Below are positions 33,625-43,060 of a stretch of 64,000 bases of DNA, piece after piece. The notes under the pieces were generated by a model. That model did no database searches and had not been told where the DNA came from. It saw only the letters and a list, made by a program, of their open reading frames with translations. Each line of letters starts with the position of its first letter. Within the stretch, counting starts at the first letter, position 1. The position numbers were made by a program, and so were the translations under genes. This DNA is from Streptomyces sp. NBC_00234 (GTDB taxonomy: Bacteria > Actinomycetota > Actinomycetes > Streptomycetales > Streptomycetaceae), in assembly GCF_036195325.1 (NCBI RefSeq), contig NZ_CP108101.1, positions 8,184,001 to 8,248,000 on the forward strand, given 5' to 3'.

Positions 33625-33825
33625 TCAGCTTGTCCAGGTCTTGATCTGAGCGGCGACCTCACGCACCGGGAGCCCATCCCGGGCGGCGCGGGCAAGGCGG
33701 AGAACGGTGTCCAGGCCAGGGCTCACGGGCAGGCCGCACGCCGACAGGTAGGCCGCGGTCACTGTGGCCGCGAAGAGGAGGTTGCGCATCTCGAGGCTCG
33801 GGTTTCTCGCCAACTCGCACAACAC
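33625..33825 (-). CDS. Short helical protein or fragment
   Basis: 66 residues: LARNPSLEMRNLLFAATVTA, AYLSACGLPVSPGLDTVLRL and ARAARDGLPVREVAAQIKTW. The sequence is protein-like and ends at a natural stop, but the neighbours are IS remnants, so it may be the C-terminal end of a cut gene. No family recognised. Confidence 0.4.
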   Translation of the reverse strand: MLCELARNPSLEMRNLLFAATVTAAYLSACGLPVSPGLDTVLRLARAARDGLPVREVAAQIKTWTS

Positions 33826-33829
33826 GGTG

Positions 33830-34115
33830 GCGCGATCACCGCCAGGTGGTCAACGGCATCCTGCACCGGGTGCGGACGGGTTGCAGTGGGGTGACCTGCC
33901 TGAACGCTACGGGCGTGGAAGACCGTCCATGAGCGCCATCGGCCCTGGTCGGCCGACGGAACCTGGGAACGGTTGCTCCAGCAGGTGCAGGCCCAGGCCG
34001 ATGTCGCCGGTGGGATCGACTGGGACCTCTCGCTTGACTCCACCTCGATCCGTGCCCACCAGCATGCGGCCGGAGCCCGGAAGGCCCACCACCCGCCGCG
34101 TCAAAAGGGGCGGTG
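33830..34115 (+). pseudogene. IS5-family transposase N-terminal remnant
   Basis: Reads DHRQVVNGILHRVRTG in one frame, QWGDLPERYGRGR next, and then, after a shift, HERHRPWSADGTWERLLQQV, GGIDWDLSLDSTSIRAHQHA and AGARKAH. This is the N-terminal and first-aspartate region (SLDSTSIRAHQH) of an IS5-type transposase. The C-terminal half is missing. 34116-34391 shows no gene. Confidence 0.75.
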
Positions 34116-34391
34116 GCTATGACACACCAGAGCGAAAGGCCATGGGAGAGACTGTGCGCCCGCCTGGTGGAGGTGGTGAGGAGGTGAGGCGCTCGGTTGC
34201 TCGTGCGGTTGTGGTCATTTGGCTGGTTCCCGTTTCTGGGAGGGCTTTCTGAACCGGTATGACCGATTTCCGGTGTTGGTTTGTGTCAGGCGCCGTTCTG
34301 GTGGTCAGGTGGTCCTTCGGTGGCTTCTGCAGTGTCCCGAGGTCAGAGGGGGCGGGCGGGGGCGGTGGATCAGAGGGGCTGACTCAGGAAC

Positions 34392-35042
34392 GTGGTACGG
34401 ATCGAGCGATTGACGGACCTGAAGCCCGTTCACCAGCGTCAGGCGGCCGTCCTGGCCCTGTGGCGGTGGCGGGCGCCGATGCTCGCGTTCGAATTGGATG
34501 CAGAGTGGGGCGTCGAGCAGTCCGTGCTGGAGTCGCTGTTCCGACTGGCAGCATCGCCCCCGGGCGAACAGTGGGAGCGCGCATACCGGCGAGGAATCGC
34601 CGAGCTGTGCACGGCCCCGCTCTTTGCGTCTGAAGTCGACCCGGACGCGGTCCAGCTCTTCCAGTTGGAGACCATCAGCAACCTGCTGACTTTCGGGGAA
34701 CTGCTGGACAAGCCTGGCGTGGACGAAGTCGAGCGAGTGGTCGAAACCTCGGCCGGCCTGGCGTACTACCTCGACGGTCTCGTCGAGGGCTCCTTCTACT
34801 CTCATCCCGCGGAGGAAGCCCACCGTCGGTACCTCGCCGACTTGGCGGACCGGGCGAGCGAGGGCTATTTCGCGTGGCGCCACCTTGCCGTCGAGACCAC
34901 CTGTCATGGTGCTCTCGGGGTTCTCCCCGATTCCGCAGGGCTGCTCGACTCGTCCATGGGTCGTGAGTTGCTCGCGCTTTGCGAGGATTTCGGCGAAGAG
35001 CTCGTCACAACGATGCAGTGGCTCCGCACGACGGGTCACTAG
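34392..35042 (+). CDS. Hypothetical helical protein, 216 residues
   Basis: GTG 34392 with AGGAA upstream. The protein is helical throughout: HQRQAAVLALWRWRAPMLAF, EQSVLESLFRLAASPPGEQW, LFQLETISNLLTFGELLDKP, GVDEVERVVETSAGLAYYLD, LADRASEGYFAWRHLAVETT and LLALCEDFGEELVTTMQWLR. It contains no signal peptide or named domain. Codon use and intact length among pseudogenes suggest selection. Role unknown. Confidence 0.65.
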   Translation: MVRIERLTDLKPVHQRQAAVLALWRWRAPMLAFELDAEWGVEQSVLESLFRLAASPPGEQWERAYRRGIAELCTAPLFASEVDPDAVQLFQLETISNLLTFGELLDKPGVDEVERVVETSAGLAYYLDGLVEGSFYSHPAEEAHRRYLADLADRASEGYFAWRHLAVETTCHGALGVLPDSAGLLDSSMGRELLALCEDFGEELVTTMQWLRTTGH

Positions 35043-35754
35043 TGGCGTGAGCCGGATGGCGAGTGCGGCAGCCGTGACGGACGGGTGACCTGGAACGGAG
35101 GGCTGCTACGGGGGGTGCTGGAGGAACAGGCATGGTTCGGTCTCGGCGAGGACGCCCAGGCTTACCAGGGGCTTGAGCGTGTGCCGGGTACTCTCGATGT
35201 TCTTCAGGATGGTGCCGCTCTTTTTCGTTGTTGTGACGGTGCCCGGCTGAGTGTCGAGCCGACCCGCGACTGGCTCGGACTGGTAGGCCCAAGGCGCGCA
35301 GCGTCGTTCACAGCGCCGAGGCGGCATGACCGCAGCGTAGAAGCCCGATCTGGGTCTGACTGGAACGGCGTTGTCATGACCTCGTACCCGCGCAGACACC
35401 CCGTTCGGCGCAGCGAGACTCCGCGTGGCCCGGAGCACCGCGAAGGGCTACCGGGAGTCCGTGACGCCCTCTGCCGCTGCGAGACGCGCAGAGTGTGGGG
35501 TCGGACCCCCTGGCGCGCAAGGGGAGTGTGCCTGGCGAGTTGCTCGCTTTGGTGAAGCATCACTGCCGCAGCATCAACAGGTACCTCGGCAGGGCTCAGA
35601 GTGTGGGCAACCTGCCCAGGATTCAATGACTGAACGGCGGCGCCTGGTTCTGTACGCCCTCACAGATGGACGCGCTCATAACCACCTACTCGTAGGAACG
35701 ATCGCCGCGCACCTGGAGCGCGAGAACTTTGGCCCTGACCTGCTGCGACGCTCA
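35043..35754. other. 0.7-kb stretch of gene scraps
   Basis: Two coding-like scraps without recognisable family: minus strand 35106-35240 (TILKNIESTRHTLKPLVSLG then VLAETEPCLF) and plus strand 35500-35630 (LARKGSVPGELLALVKHHCR then SINRYLGRAQSVGNLPRIQ and a stop). Neither has a start. Confidence 0.35.
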
Positions 35755-36030
35755 TTGCGGGCCCTGGACCCGCACTGCTGTGATCAGCGTGGTCCGGCCG
35801 TTCTCGTGCAGGTGGGCGATGGTCTCGGCGTGGCTGCCGCCGAAGTCCGGATGGGCCAGGGTTGACTCGTCCAGTACCCCCCCGAGTGCCCCGCCGGCCC
35901 TTGGGCGACAGGTTCACGTCAGTCGGCGGCGAGCGGGGCCGTGGCGGTGAGGTAGGCCGGCCGGCTGTCGATGAACGTCCGCAGCCTGCTGTCGATGCTC
36001 GCGTAGGCATTTCCCGTGGGTCCCAGCGTC
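35755..36030 (-). pseudogene. Pyridoxamine 5'-phosphate oxidase-family remnant
   Basis: Minus strand: DSRLRTFIDSRPAYLTATAP then LAAD and a stop, shift, VNLSPKGR, then another frame VLDESTLAHPDFGGSHAETI and AHLHENGRTTLITAVRVQGP. The F-x-A-T-A-P-L-A-x-D-G-x-V-N-x-S-P-K-G and G-S-x-A-E-T-I-A-H-L-x-E-N-G-R patterns are diagnostic of the flavin-binding PNPOx-like family. Two breaks and a missing C-terminus make it non-functional. Confidence 0.7.
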
Positions 36031-36114
36031 GCGGACCGTCCTGCTGCAATCAGGATTGCGGGCGCCGGGGCTCCCCGGAACGGGGTGTCGTGTCTCTCTT
36101 ACGAAGGTGGGACG

Positions 36115-37482
36115 GTGGTGGCAAGGCCCCGGTCCGTGGTGCCACTGCTCGCGGTCTGCGCGGGTTACTTCATGGTCATCCTGGACGTGACCATCATCAA
36201 CGTCACCGTTCCCGTCGTGGGTCGGGAGTTGTCGGCCTCGCTCACCGGAATCCAGTGGATCACCAACGGTTACACGCTGGCTTTCGCCGGCCTGCTGCTC
36301 ACCGGCGGCGCGCTCGGGGACCGACTGGGCAACCGCCGGATCTTCTGTACCGGGGCAGTGGTGTTCATAGTGGCCTCGGCCGGCTGCGGGCTGGCCCAGC
36401 ACACCGGGACCCTGGTCGCCGCCCGGCTGCTGGAGGGAGCCGGCGCGGCACTGATCGTGCCCGGCTCCCTCGCCCTCCTCCAACAGGCATACCCCTCGCC
36501 CGCCGAGCGCTCACGCGCCTTCGGACTGTGGGGCTCGATGGCCGGCATCGCCGCCTCCGCCGGCCCCCTCCTTGGCGGACTCCTCGTCACCACCGTCGGC
36601 TGGCGATGGGTCTTCTTCATCAATCTGCCCATCGGATGCGCCTGCCTGCTGCTGACTCTGCGCCACGTAGCCCCCTCGCCCCGGCACACCGGCCGCTCCC
36701 TGGACTGGCCGGCCCAGGGTGCGATCCTCGCCACGGTGGCTCTGCTCACCGCTGTCCTGAACGAGGCCGGACGACGCGGCTGGACAGACCCGCTGATCCT
36801 CGCCGGGGCCGGCCTGTGCGTGCTGGCCGCTGCCCTGTTCGTCCTGCGCGAGCACCTGGCCCGCACTCCCGTACTGCCGCTGCGGCTGCTGCGCTCGCGC
36901 GCGCTGAGCGGCGCGGCGGTGATCGGCCTGCTGTTCAACTTCGGCTTCTACGGCATGATCTTCACCGCCAGCCTGTACTTCCAGCAGCACCGCGACCTGA
37001 GCGCACTGCGCACCGGGCTCGCCCTTTTCCCCGCAGTCGCCATGACGATGTTCGCCTCCGTCCTGTCCGGGCGCCTCGCACGACGCACCGGACACCGCCC
37101 GCTGGTGGTCTTCGGCATGCTGCTGGCAGCTGCGGGCCTGGCCGGCTGGGCAGCCGCCGGGACGGACCCGGGCTACCCGCTGCTCGTCGCACCGATGATG
37201 GCAGCCGGATTCGGCACTTCCTTCGCCCTCACCGGCTCGACCACCACCGTCATGACAGCCGCACCCGAGGGCTTCTCGGGCACCGCCTCCGCCCTGTTCA
37301 ACACCACCCGCCAAGTAGGCAGCGCCGCAGGTGTCGCACTGGGCGGCTCACTGCTCGCCGCGACCGGTGACTTCACAGCGGGGCTGCGAACCAGCATGGT
37401 CATCGGCGCGCTCGCCTATGTGGCAGCCGCCGCTCTCGCGTTCTCCTGCATTCCGCCGAAGGAGATCCACCACACCGGCTGA
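36115..37482 (+). CDS. DHA2-type MFS drug exporter
   Basis: 455 residues from GTG 36115, with AAGGTGGG upstream (GTG 36118 is equally possible). 13-14 helices: LLAVCAGYFMVILDVTIINV (first helix with the D-x-T-I-x-N-V motif of EmrB/QacA proteins), WITNGYTLAFAGLLLTGGAL then GDRLGNRRIF (motif A), LLEGAGAALIVPGSLALLQQ, SMAGIAASAGPLLGGLLVTT (motif C), and WRWVFFINLPIG. Such proteins export drugs and dyes with a proton. No regulator is adjacent; the PNPOx remnant is divergent and almost touches the start. Confidence 0.85.
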   Translation: MVARPRSVVPLLAVCAGYFMVILDVTIINVTVPVVGRELSASLTGIQWITNGYTLAFAGLLLTGGALGDRLGNRRIFCTGAVVFIVASAGCGLAQHTGTLVAARLLEGAGAALIVPGSLALLQQAYPSPAERSRAFGLWGSMAGIAASAGPLLGGLLVTTVGWRWVFFINLPIGCACLLLTLRHVAPSPRHTGRSLDWPAQGAILATVALLTAVLNEAGRRGWTDPLILAGAGLCVLAAALFVLREHLARTPVLPLRLLRSRALSGAAVIGLLFNFGFYGMIFTASLYFQQHRDLSALRTGLALFPAVAMTMFASVLSGRLARRTGHRPLVVFGMLLAAAGLAGWAAAGTDPGYPLLVAPMMAAGFGTSFALTGSTTTVMTAAPEGFSGTASALFNTTRQVGSAAGVALGGSLLAATGDFTAGLRTSMVIGALAYVAAAALAFSCIPPKEIHHTG

Positions 37483-38056
37483 AGTTCCGCCGACCAGCCA
37501 CCGACGCGAGAGCAAGCCGACCCGCTGGGAGTTCCCGGTCACTCATCGTGAACGCCTGACAGGTCCTTGGGTTTGGTGCACGTGGTCTGGCGCCTCAAGG
37601 CAGCATGCGTGTAACGCAGCGACATCTCCGCGAAGCCGAGCCAGCCCGGTTCACCACGACCCTGCCCCACCAGCTCGGCTCAGCGTCCCACGGTGCACTC
37701 GCCAGATGACATCCCAGGAGTCCTCGGGGGGGCCAGCCCCCATGCCCGACCGTCAGCCCCTCGACGAGCACGCGCCCTCCGTGTTGGTCTGTTTCCTGCC
37801 GGTGTGTGGGAGTTCAGCCCGGCGGTGTAACGGACGCGGGGGGAGGGGGTCTTGGCTGTCGGTTTCGATTTCCGCGTTCTGGTCGCGGGGGACGTGGGAT
37901 ACAGGTGACGGAGGGGGAGTTGTTCGCGTAGACAGGATTGCAGCGGGTCGGTTGCCTTCGGTCCTTGTTGGGTGCTCGTCCGGTGTCCGGCGGAGTGGTG
38001 ACCGGCCTGGGTCCTGCTCCGCCGGACGTGCCCGCTGTGTTATCGGGCCGGTGGTT
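37483..38056. other. 574-bp gap
   Basis: Between the convergent ends of the MFS and FG-GAP genes. All frames are low-complexity and no family is recognisable. No clear terminator hairpin was picked out by eye. Confidence 0.45.
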
Positions 38057-39481
38057 TTATCCCAGCAGGCGGCCGAAGCCGACCGCGGACGGCTCCAGTC
38101 CCAGGCTTGCCTCGCCGAAGGCGATGCTGCCCTGGGTGACCGGGCCCGAGCTGCTGCTCTTGATCAGCCATACACCGCCCTGGCCGGTGTTCTCTTCGGG
38201 GGCGGCCACCGCGAGGGTGGCCGGTACGCCCTTGGCGGCGGTCACGATGTGGACCTCGCCGCCGAACGCGTCGCCCTTCTCGTCGACGCCGGGGACGTTC
38301 GCCGTGGACTGGCCGATCACCTTTGTGTCGGCGCCCGTGATGCCCGAGGCCCGGCCCTTGAACACCAAAACGCCGCCGGCGTCCCTGGCCGTGCCCACGT
38401 CCTCGCCCGGCAGACCCACGACGACCTCGCCGTAGCCGTCACCGTCCAGGTCCTTGACTGCCGCGCTCGCGCCGAGGTCGTCGCCGCTCTCGTCGGCGCC
38501 GGGCACCCCGGCCGTGCTCTGGGTGATCCACTTCGGCTTCAGTGTGGTGTTCTGCCCCTGGGGGCCGCCGTAGACGACCGCTACCGCACCTCCCTTGCTC
38601 GGGAAGTCCAGGTCGCTGTCCAGGCCGGTGGGCTGGCGTGTGAAGACCAGGTCCGGGTAGGTGTCCCCGTTGACGGAGCCGACGGTCACCGAGGAGTGGT
38701 TGAGGTACGTCCCGGGGGCGGCGACGATCGGGGTCTTCTCGAAGCCTGTGCCGGTCGACAGATACAGCGACGCCGAGCCGCAGTCCGGCTCGTCGCTGCA
38801 GCCGCTGCGTACCAGCAGGTCGTCCTTGCCGTCGTTGTTGATGTCCACGGCCTGCACGCTCTCGTAGACGGTGATGCCGTCGGCGACCAGGGCCGTGCGG
38901 GTGCTCCCGACCGAGCCGTCCGCGCCGATGTTCTCGCTCACCACGATCTTTCCGCCCCAGTCGGCCGGGTCGATCCCGGCCACGTCCGTGCGGCCGTCCC
39001 CGTCGAAGTCGCCGACCGCGTTGCCCTGGCCGTGGAACTCCACCGCCCGGGTTGCGAGCCCGTTCGTCCCGCCGAACAGGATGATGTGCGTGTCCTGGCC
39101 GGCCGATGCGAGCAGGTCCGTGTATCCGTCGCCGTCGATGTCGGCGGCCACGCCCGCCCCGAACCGGGCGTTCGCCGTGACCGCCCCGGGCACCCCGGAG
39201 GAGTTCTGGCTGATCACCCGGTGCCGGGCCGGGCTGATGCCCTTCGCGTCACCCGGGTACACCGCGATGTACCCGGCCTTCGTGATGCCGGAGACGGTTC
39301 CCTCGGGCACCGGGGCGAACATGTCCTCGTAGCCGTCCCCGTTGAAGTCGACGTGCTGCCCCGTCACCGCCGCGGCCCCGGTGGCCGCAGCCGTACCGGA
39401 CAAGGCGAGCGGAGCGGCAGCCGCGGTGACCGCGAGCACCACCAAGACCGCAGACGCGGTACGGAATCGAGAATCCAGCAT
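38057..39481 (-). CDS. Secreted FG-GAP repeat (integrin alpha-like) protein
   Basis: 474 residues from ATG 39481 (AGGGGG upstream; the frame is open 10 codons further). A Sec signal (SAVLVVLAVTAAAAPLALSG) is followed by at least six FG-GAP/calcium-loop repeats: VDFNGDGYEDMFAPVPEG, ADIDGDGYTDLLASAG, GDFDGDGRTDVAGIDP, VDINNDGKDDLLVRSG, GSVNGDTYPDLVFTRQP and DLDGDGYGEVVVGLPGED. The D-x-D-G-D-G loops bind calcium in a seven-bladed propeller. Related Streptomyces proteins are secreted and of unknown partner. Intact, alone. Confidence 0.85.
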   Translation of the reverse strand: MLDSRFRTASAVLVVLAVTAAAAPLALSGTAAATGAAAVTGQHVDFNGDGYEDMFAPVPEGTVSGITKAGYIAVYPGDAKGISPARHRVISQNSSGVPGAVTANARFGAGVAADIDGDGYTDLLASAGQDTHIILFGGTNGLATRAVEFHGQGNAVGDFDGDGRTDVAGIDPADWGGKIVVSENIGADGSVGSTRTALVADGITVYESVQAVDINNDGKDDLLVRSGCSDEPDCGSASLYLSTGTGFEKTPIVAAPGTYLNHSSVTVGSVNGDTYPDLVFTRQPTGLDSDLDFPSKGGAVAVVYGGPQGQNTTLKPKWITQSTAGVPGADESGDDLGASAAVKDLDGDGYGEVVVGLPGEDVGTARDAGGVLVFKGRASGITGADTKVIGQSTANVPGVDEKGDAFGGEVHIVTAAKGVPATLAVAAPEENTGQGGVWLIKSSSSGPVTQGSIAFGEASLGLEPSAVGFGRLLG

Positions 39482-39864
39482 GGTCCATCCCCCTGTTGTA
39501 CGAACGAGCACTTGTCAGCGGCGGCACCCGGATCTGCGGCCATGGCCTCCGCCCCCGCAACCGGCCGGCTGCCCCGCCCTCCTGGAAAGACCACTCGCAC
39601 GCCAAATGGTTGCGCTGCACGCCTCCACGCAACGCCGTCCGACGTCCGACCGTGCACCACCCCTCCCCGACGACCCGGCCCCGACGACCCGGCCCTGGCA
39701 CCCCGTACCTGGCAGGCCACCGACCGTGAGCTCGCGCCGCCGCACCGAGGCTCTCCTCCCACGCCGCATCCGCCGGCTCCCACACAACGCGCAGCGCCTC
39801 CAGGCCGGTTGCCCGCTCCGGAAGCAGCACCGGGCCTTCCGCTCGGCCCGAGTGTGGTGGGGGC
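39482..39864. other. 383-bp gap
   Basis: Promoter region of the FG-GAP gene and the 3' end of the GNAT gene. No further gene is supported; all frames are arginine- and proline-rich. Confidence 0.5.
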
Positions 39865-40845
39865 TCAGCGCCAGTCGTCGATCACGTAGGCGTCTCGGTG
39901 GCTGTAGCCGGGTTCGTTGGGCCTGTGCATGGTCACGCCCTGCAACCAGGTGCGGAAACCTCGGTCGACCATTCGCCGGTAGGCATCCGGGCGGGCCAGG
40001 TTCATTCCGGCGTCCAGTTGACCCAGTCCGCGCTCGGCGGCCAGCTGCTCGCACGCGGTGAGCAGTCGTTCGAACCGGTCGGCGGCCTCCGGGCCGGGGC
40101 GTACGGCGCCGAATTTGACGAAGCACACGTCTTCTCCGGCCTCGGACCCGGCTCCGCAGTGGCAGACGGCCAGGCCATCGAGCTCTGAGCCGGCGCCCTG
40201 AAGCAGGATGGTGTCACCGAGTCCCTGCGCGTGCGTGGCCACGATCTCGCGTTCCAGGCTCAGGCCCTCGTACACGGCCCCGGTCAGTGTGCGACAGAGG
40301 CTCAGGGCGTCGGGCTGCTCTGCGGCGGGCAGCTTGCCGTACAGCACTCGGCCGGGGACCGCGGTACTGCCTGCGACCTGCTTCTTCATGATGGCTGTGA
40401 GGAATCGGGGCCAGAAACCGTACCGGCGGTAGAGCTCAAGGTGTTTGGGGCTGTGAGAGAAGGTGAACAGGCCCAGGTGGCGGTTCTCCCAGGTGTCGAA
40501 GCAGTCCATGACCGGTTCCATGAGGCGCCTGCCGACGCCCTGGTCCCACAGGTCCGGACGTACGGTCAGCGGGCCGAAGTACCCGACGCTGCCCCAGTTG
40601 ACGGCGAAGTTCGATCCGGCGACTTCGCCCTCGACCGTCGCTGCGAAGGCCGCCTGTGGATCGGCCGCCCAGCGAGTGCGGACGTAGTCGGCGGTCCCGA
40701 AGAACGTCTTCGGCTCGGGAACCCCGAGGAACGTCCCGAAGGCGACCCTGAAGATCTCGTCGGCCCGATCCAGGTCCGCCTCACCCAGCGGGCGGACCGA
40801 CACCGGGCCCGTGCCACTCTTGCGCTCCTCTGCCGGTGGGATCAT
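39865..40845 (-). CDS. GNAT-family acetyltransferase
   Basis: 326 residues from ATG 40845 (AAGGAG at the correct distance; the frame is open 10 codons further). The N-terminal GNAT domain has the acetyl-CoA loop LTVRPDLWDQGVGRRLMEPV at about residues 95-114, preceded by VEGEVAGSNFAVNWGSVGYF and followed by LGLFTFSHSPKHLELYRRYG. The C-terminal half (about 165-326) looks like a second, degenerate GNAT domain (CFVKFGAVRPGPEAADRFER, LDAGMNLARPDAYRRMVDRG). Double-GNAT proteins acetylate amines of unknown kind. Intact and monocistronic. Confidence 0.85.
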   Translation of the reverse strand: MIPPAEERKSGTGPVSVRPLGEADLDRADEIFRVAFGTFLGVPEPKTFFGTADYVRTRWAADPQAAFAATVEGEVAGSNFAVNWGSVGYFGPLTVRPDLWDQGVGRRLMEPVMDCFDTWENRHLGLFTFSHSPKHLELYRRYGFWPRFLTAIMKKQVAGSTAVPGRVLYGKLPAAEQPDALSLCRTLTGAVYEGLSLEREIVATHAQGLGDTILLQGAGSELDGLAVCHCGAGSEAGEDVCFVKFGAVRPGPEAADRFERLLTACEQLAAERGLGQLDAGMNLARPDAYRRMVDRGFRTWLQGVTMHRPNEPGYSHRDAYVIDDWR

Positions 40846-41234
40846 CGCTCTCTCCTTCCCGACCCCCTCTTTCATCGCACCACGGGCGTGCGCCGCAGGC
40901 GAGGCGAAAGGTCCACCGATACCCAGGGGCCGAGGACCGGGCGGGTCTGCCGTGCCTGTCCGCCGGGAACTGCAGCGGTCACCAGGACGAATACCGACCG
41001 GTCGAACAACGGCTACTACAGGAACCGAGGCCCAGGAAGGCCACTTTCTGGCCGGGACGGGGAGTCAGTCGCCGGGTGCTGTCCGTTCTTGTGAACATCG
41101 ACCTCGGCCGCCCGGGTGGGTGCCTCCCGGGGTGCTGAACAATCGCCGTCGTGATCGGGCTCTGGCTCAAGTTCTGTGGAGTGTCACTCCCTGTGGCGTA
41201 GGGCTCTTGACGGCCGGTCGGCTGGGAGCCGTTC
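40846..41234. other. 389-bp gap
   Basis: No gene supported. It holds the GNAT promoter and the 3' end of the SnoaL gene; no assignable hairpin. Confidence 0.45.
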
Positions 41235-41708
41235 TCATGGCTGGCCAGGCCCGTCGAGGCGTTCCGTGGGACCGGCGAAGGAGAGGAAGAGAGTCCGGGT
41301 GGTGAGCAGCCAGGTGTCGTCCACCTTGCGGAACGTGTCTTCGTAGTGCCCCACCTGAACCGGGGGCCGCGGCGGTACGAGGCCCTCGCTGTAGCCGTCG
41401 ACACGGTACGTGGTGAAGTAGGTGGTGGCGGCGGCGGTGTCCGCAGAGGTCACGGTAACCAGGATGTTGGTGCATATACGGCGTGACAGCCGGTCTGCGG
41501 GCCGGTTGCCGAAGTAGATGCGCAGGGCGTCGTGACCCGCAATGCGGCGGTCGCCGGCGGGCCATTCCCAGGTGCCTTCCTGCGTGAAGAGGTCCGCCAC
41601 CGAGCCCGGGTCCCCGAGGTCGAGCCGGTGGACGAACTCGACGACCAGCCGCTCACAAGCCCGCTCTGCGAGCAGGCGCTCCATCGGGTCAAGAGTCTCA
41701 GCATTCAT
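41235..41708 (-). CDS. SnoaL-like (NTF2-fold) protein
   Basis: 157 residues from ATG 41708 (TTG 41714 in frame is less likely). Typical SnoaL_4 pattern: ERLVVEFVHRLDLGDPGSVA then DLFTQEGTWEWPAGDRRIAG, followed by LVTVTSADTAAATTYFTTYR and VQVGHYEDTFRKVDDTWLLT, RTLFLSF. The conserved helix-D-x-x-D and E-D-x-F-x-x-x-D-x-x-W-x-x-x-R tail are the family signature. Probable hydratase, isomerase or binder. A 30-bp perfect palindrome sits 21 bp upstream. Confidence 0.8.
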   Translation of the reverse strand: MNAETLDPMERLLAERACERLVVEFVHRLDLGDPGSVADLFTQEGTWEWPAGDRRIAGHDALRIYFGNRPADRLSRRICTNILVTVTSADTAAATTYFTTYRVDGYSEGLVPPRPPVQVGHYEDTFRKVDDTWLLTTRTLFLSFAGPTERLDGPGQP

Positions 41709-41729
41709 GATCAACTCATATCAGGTCGC

Positions 41730-41759
41730 CTCGGGTGAGGCTGCGCAGCCTCACCCGAG
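41730..41759. promoter_or_regulatory. 30-bp perfect palindrome upstream of the SnoaL gene
   Basis: CTCGGGTGAGGCTGC followed directly by its reverse complement GCAGCCTCACCCGAG. Located 21 bp before the SnoaL start, in the 278-bp divergent gap shared with the cupin gene. With no loop it cannot be an ordinary terminator, so an operator or cruciform site is more likely. Confidence 0.6.
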
Positions 41760-41986
41760 CTGGACCCCGGTTCCGGGCGCGTGCCCGTCCGCGGCCGCCC
41801 CCACCTGCCGATCCGTGACTCAGTGTGGCCAGTCCACAGAACGTGTGCCAGAACTGTGATCGGTGAACACCATTCTTTCCCGACCCGGTCGCCGAGATCA
41901 TCGTCGGCACTCGTCGGCACTGCCTTCAACCGCGGATATCAGGATCACGGGTGCTGCGCTTCCGGAGCCGGCGTTAGGGTCCCGTC

Positions 41987-42322
41987 ATGGAGATCATCAA
42001 GGGCGCAGGCGTGTGGACGCACCCCGGCGAGGCCGGCAATGACTGGATCGAGCAGCTACGGACATCGGATCTGTCGGTGGGAACGTACTGCATCCCGGTC
42101 GGCGGGCGTGATGCCCAGAGCCCGCACACCGAGGACGAGATCTATGTCGTCACAGCCGGGCGCGCCAAGATCGAAACACCAGGTCGAACGGACGAGGTGA
42201 GTCCCGGGACGGTGATCTTCGTGCCGGCTGGTGAAGAGCATCGATTCACAGAGGTGGCCGAAGACCTGGTGCTGCTCGTGGTGTTCGGGCCTGCGTACGG
42301 CTCGCGCTCGACCAAGTCCTAG
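41987..42322 (+). CDS. Cupin-domain protein
   Basis: 111 residues from ATG 41987. One conserved beta-barrel: motif 1 is HTEDEIYVVTAGRAKIETPG (the usual G-x5-H-x-H pattern is reduced here to P-H-T-E-D-E) and motif 2 is GTVIFVPAGEEHRFTEVAED (P-A-G-x-x-H). Metal binding through H, E and H is likely. These proteins may be isomerases or dioxygenases, or sugar binders; the size suggests a stand-alone single cupin. An IS5 remnant starts 4 bp after the stop. Confidence 0.85.
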   Translation: MEIIKGAGVWTHPGEAGNDWIEQLRTSDLSVGTYCIPVGGRDAQSPHTEDEIYVVTAGRAKIETPGRTDEVSPGTVIFVPAGEEHRFTEVAEDLVLLVVFGPAYGSRSTKS

Positions 42323-42325
42323 CGA

Positions 42326-42990
42326 TCAGGAAGGGGCTCTCCTCAGAGGCCGCCGGAAGATGAGGCTGGCCAACGGCAAGAAGACATCGTGGAGTTCGAC
42401 GCGTCGTTCCCCCACGCAGGGCGAGGCGTTTGGACGGGTGGGGCAGGGCGAAGGTCTGCTCGGCGACGTAGCGGAGCCTGCCCAGGTCCTGGTGTTCGCA
42501 GCGCCCTTGCGGGAGATCACCGGCATGATCCGGCGACGCCGCAGCTCACGCCGCACGGCTTTCGAGTCGTGCGCCTTGTCACCCAGGACGGACTCGGGCC
42601 GCCACCTTGGCCGACCGGGGCGTCCGGCGAGCGGCGGGATGCCGTCGACCGGGGCCAGGGTCCCGGTGATGTCGTTGACGTTGGCCGCGGTGGTGGTGAC
42701 GTGCAGCGGGGTGCTGTGTCCGTCGCAGATCAGGTGGTGTTTGCTGCCTGTCTTCCGCCGGTCGACCGGCGACGGGCCGGTTGCGGCTCCCTCTTTTGTC
42801 GCGCGGACGTGGGAGCTGTCCATGCGCGCGGGTCCGGCCGAGTTCGCCGGCCGCGTTCAGCTGGGCGAGCAGCAGCCGGTGGCTGGCCAAGGCTCCGGCT
42901 TGCTGCGAGCGATCCTGCCGTCGCCAGCAGGTCTGTTCCAAGCCGAACCCAGTTTCGGTGGCAGGAGTCGCCAGGCCACATCGTTGAACA
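42326..42990 (-). pseudogene. IS5-family transposase, frameshifted
   Basis: 42823-42326 reads MDSSHVRATKEGAATGPSPV, DRRKTGSKHHLICDGHSTPL, HVTTTAANVNDITGTLAPVD, and RPESVLGDKAHDSKAVRREL, the IS5 core with two catalytic aspartates. The C-terminal end (PSRPSPCPTRPNASPCVGER) is out of frame relative to the family. The N-terminal part (up to about 42990, with FGLEQTCWRRQDRSQQAGAL) is in another frame. Not functional. Confidence 0.75.
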
Positions 42991-43060
42991 GACATACAGA
43001 ATTCCCTGCAAACAGAGTCTGTCCGGAAACCGGCCTCGGGCCCGGAGACCGCGAGACCGC

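Noticed and set aside
37331..39889. Long plus-strand open frame of about 850 codons
   Set aside because: It runs antisense to the FG-GAP gene, is rich in R, A and G without domains, and has no ribosome-binding site. High-GC antisense artefact.
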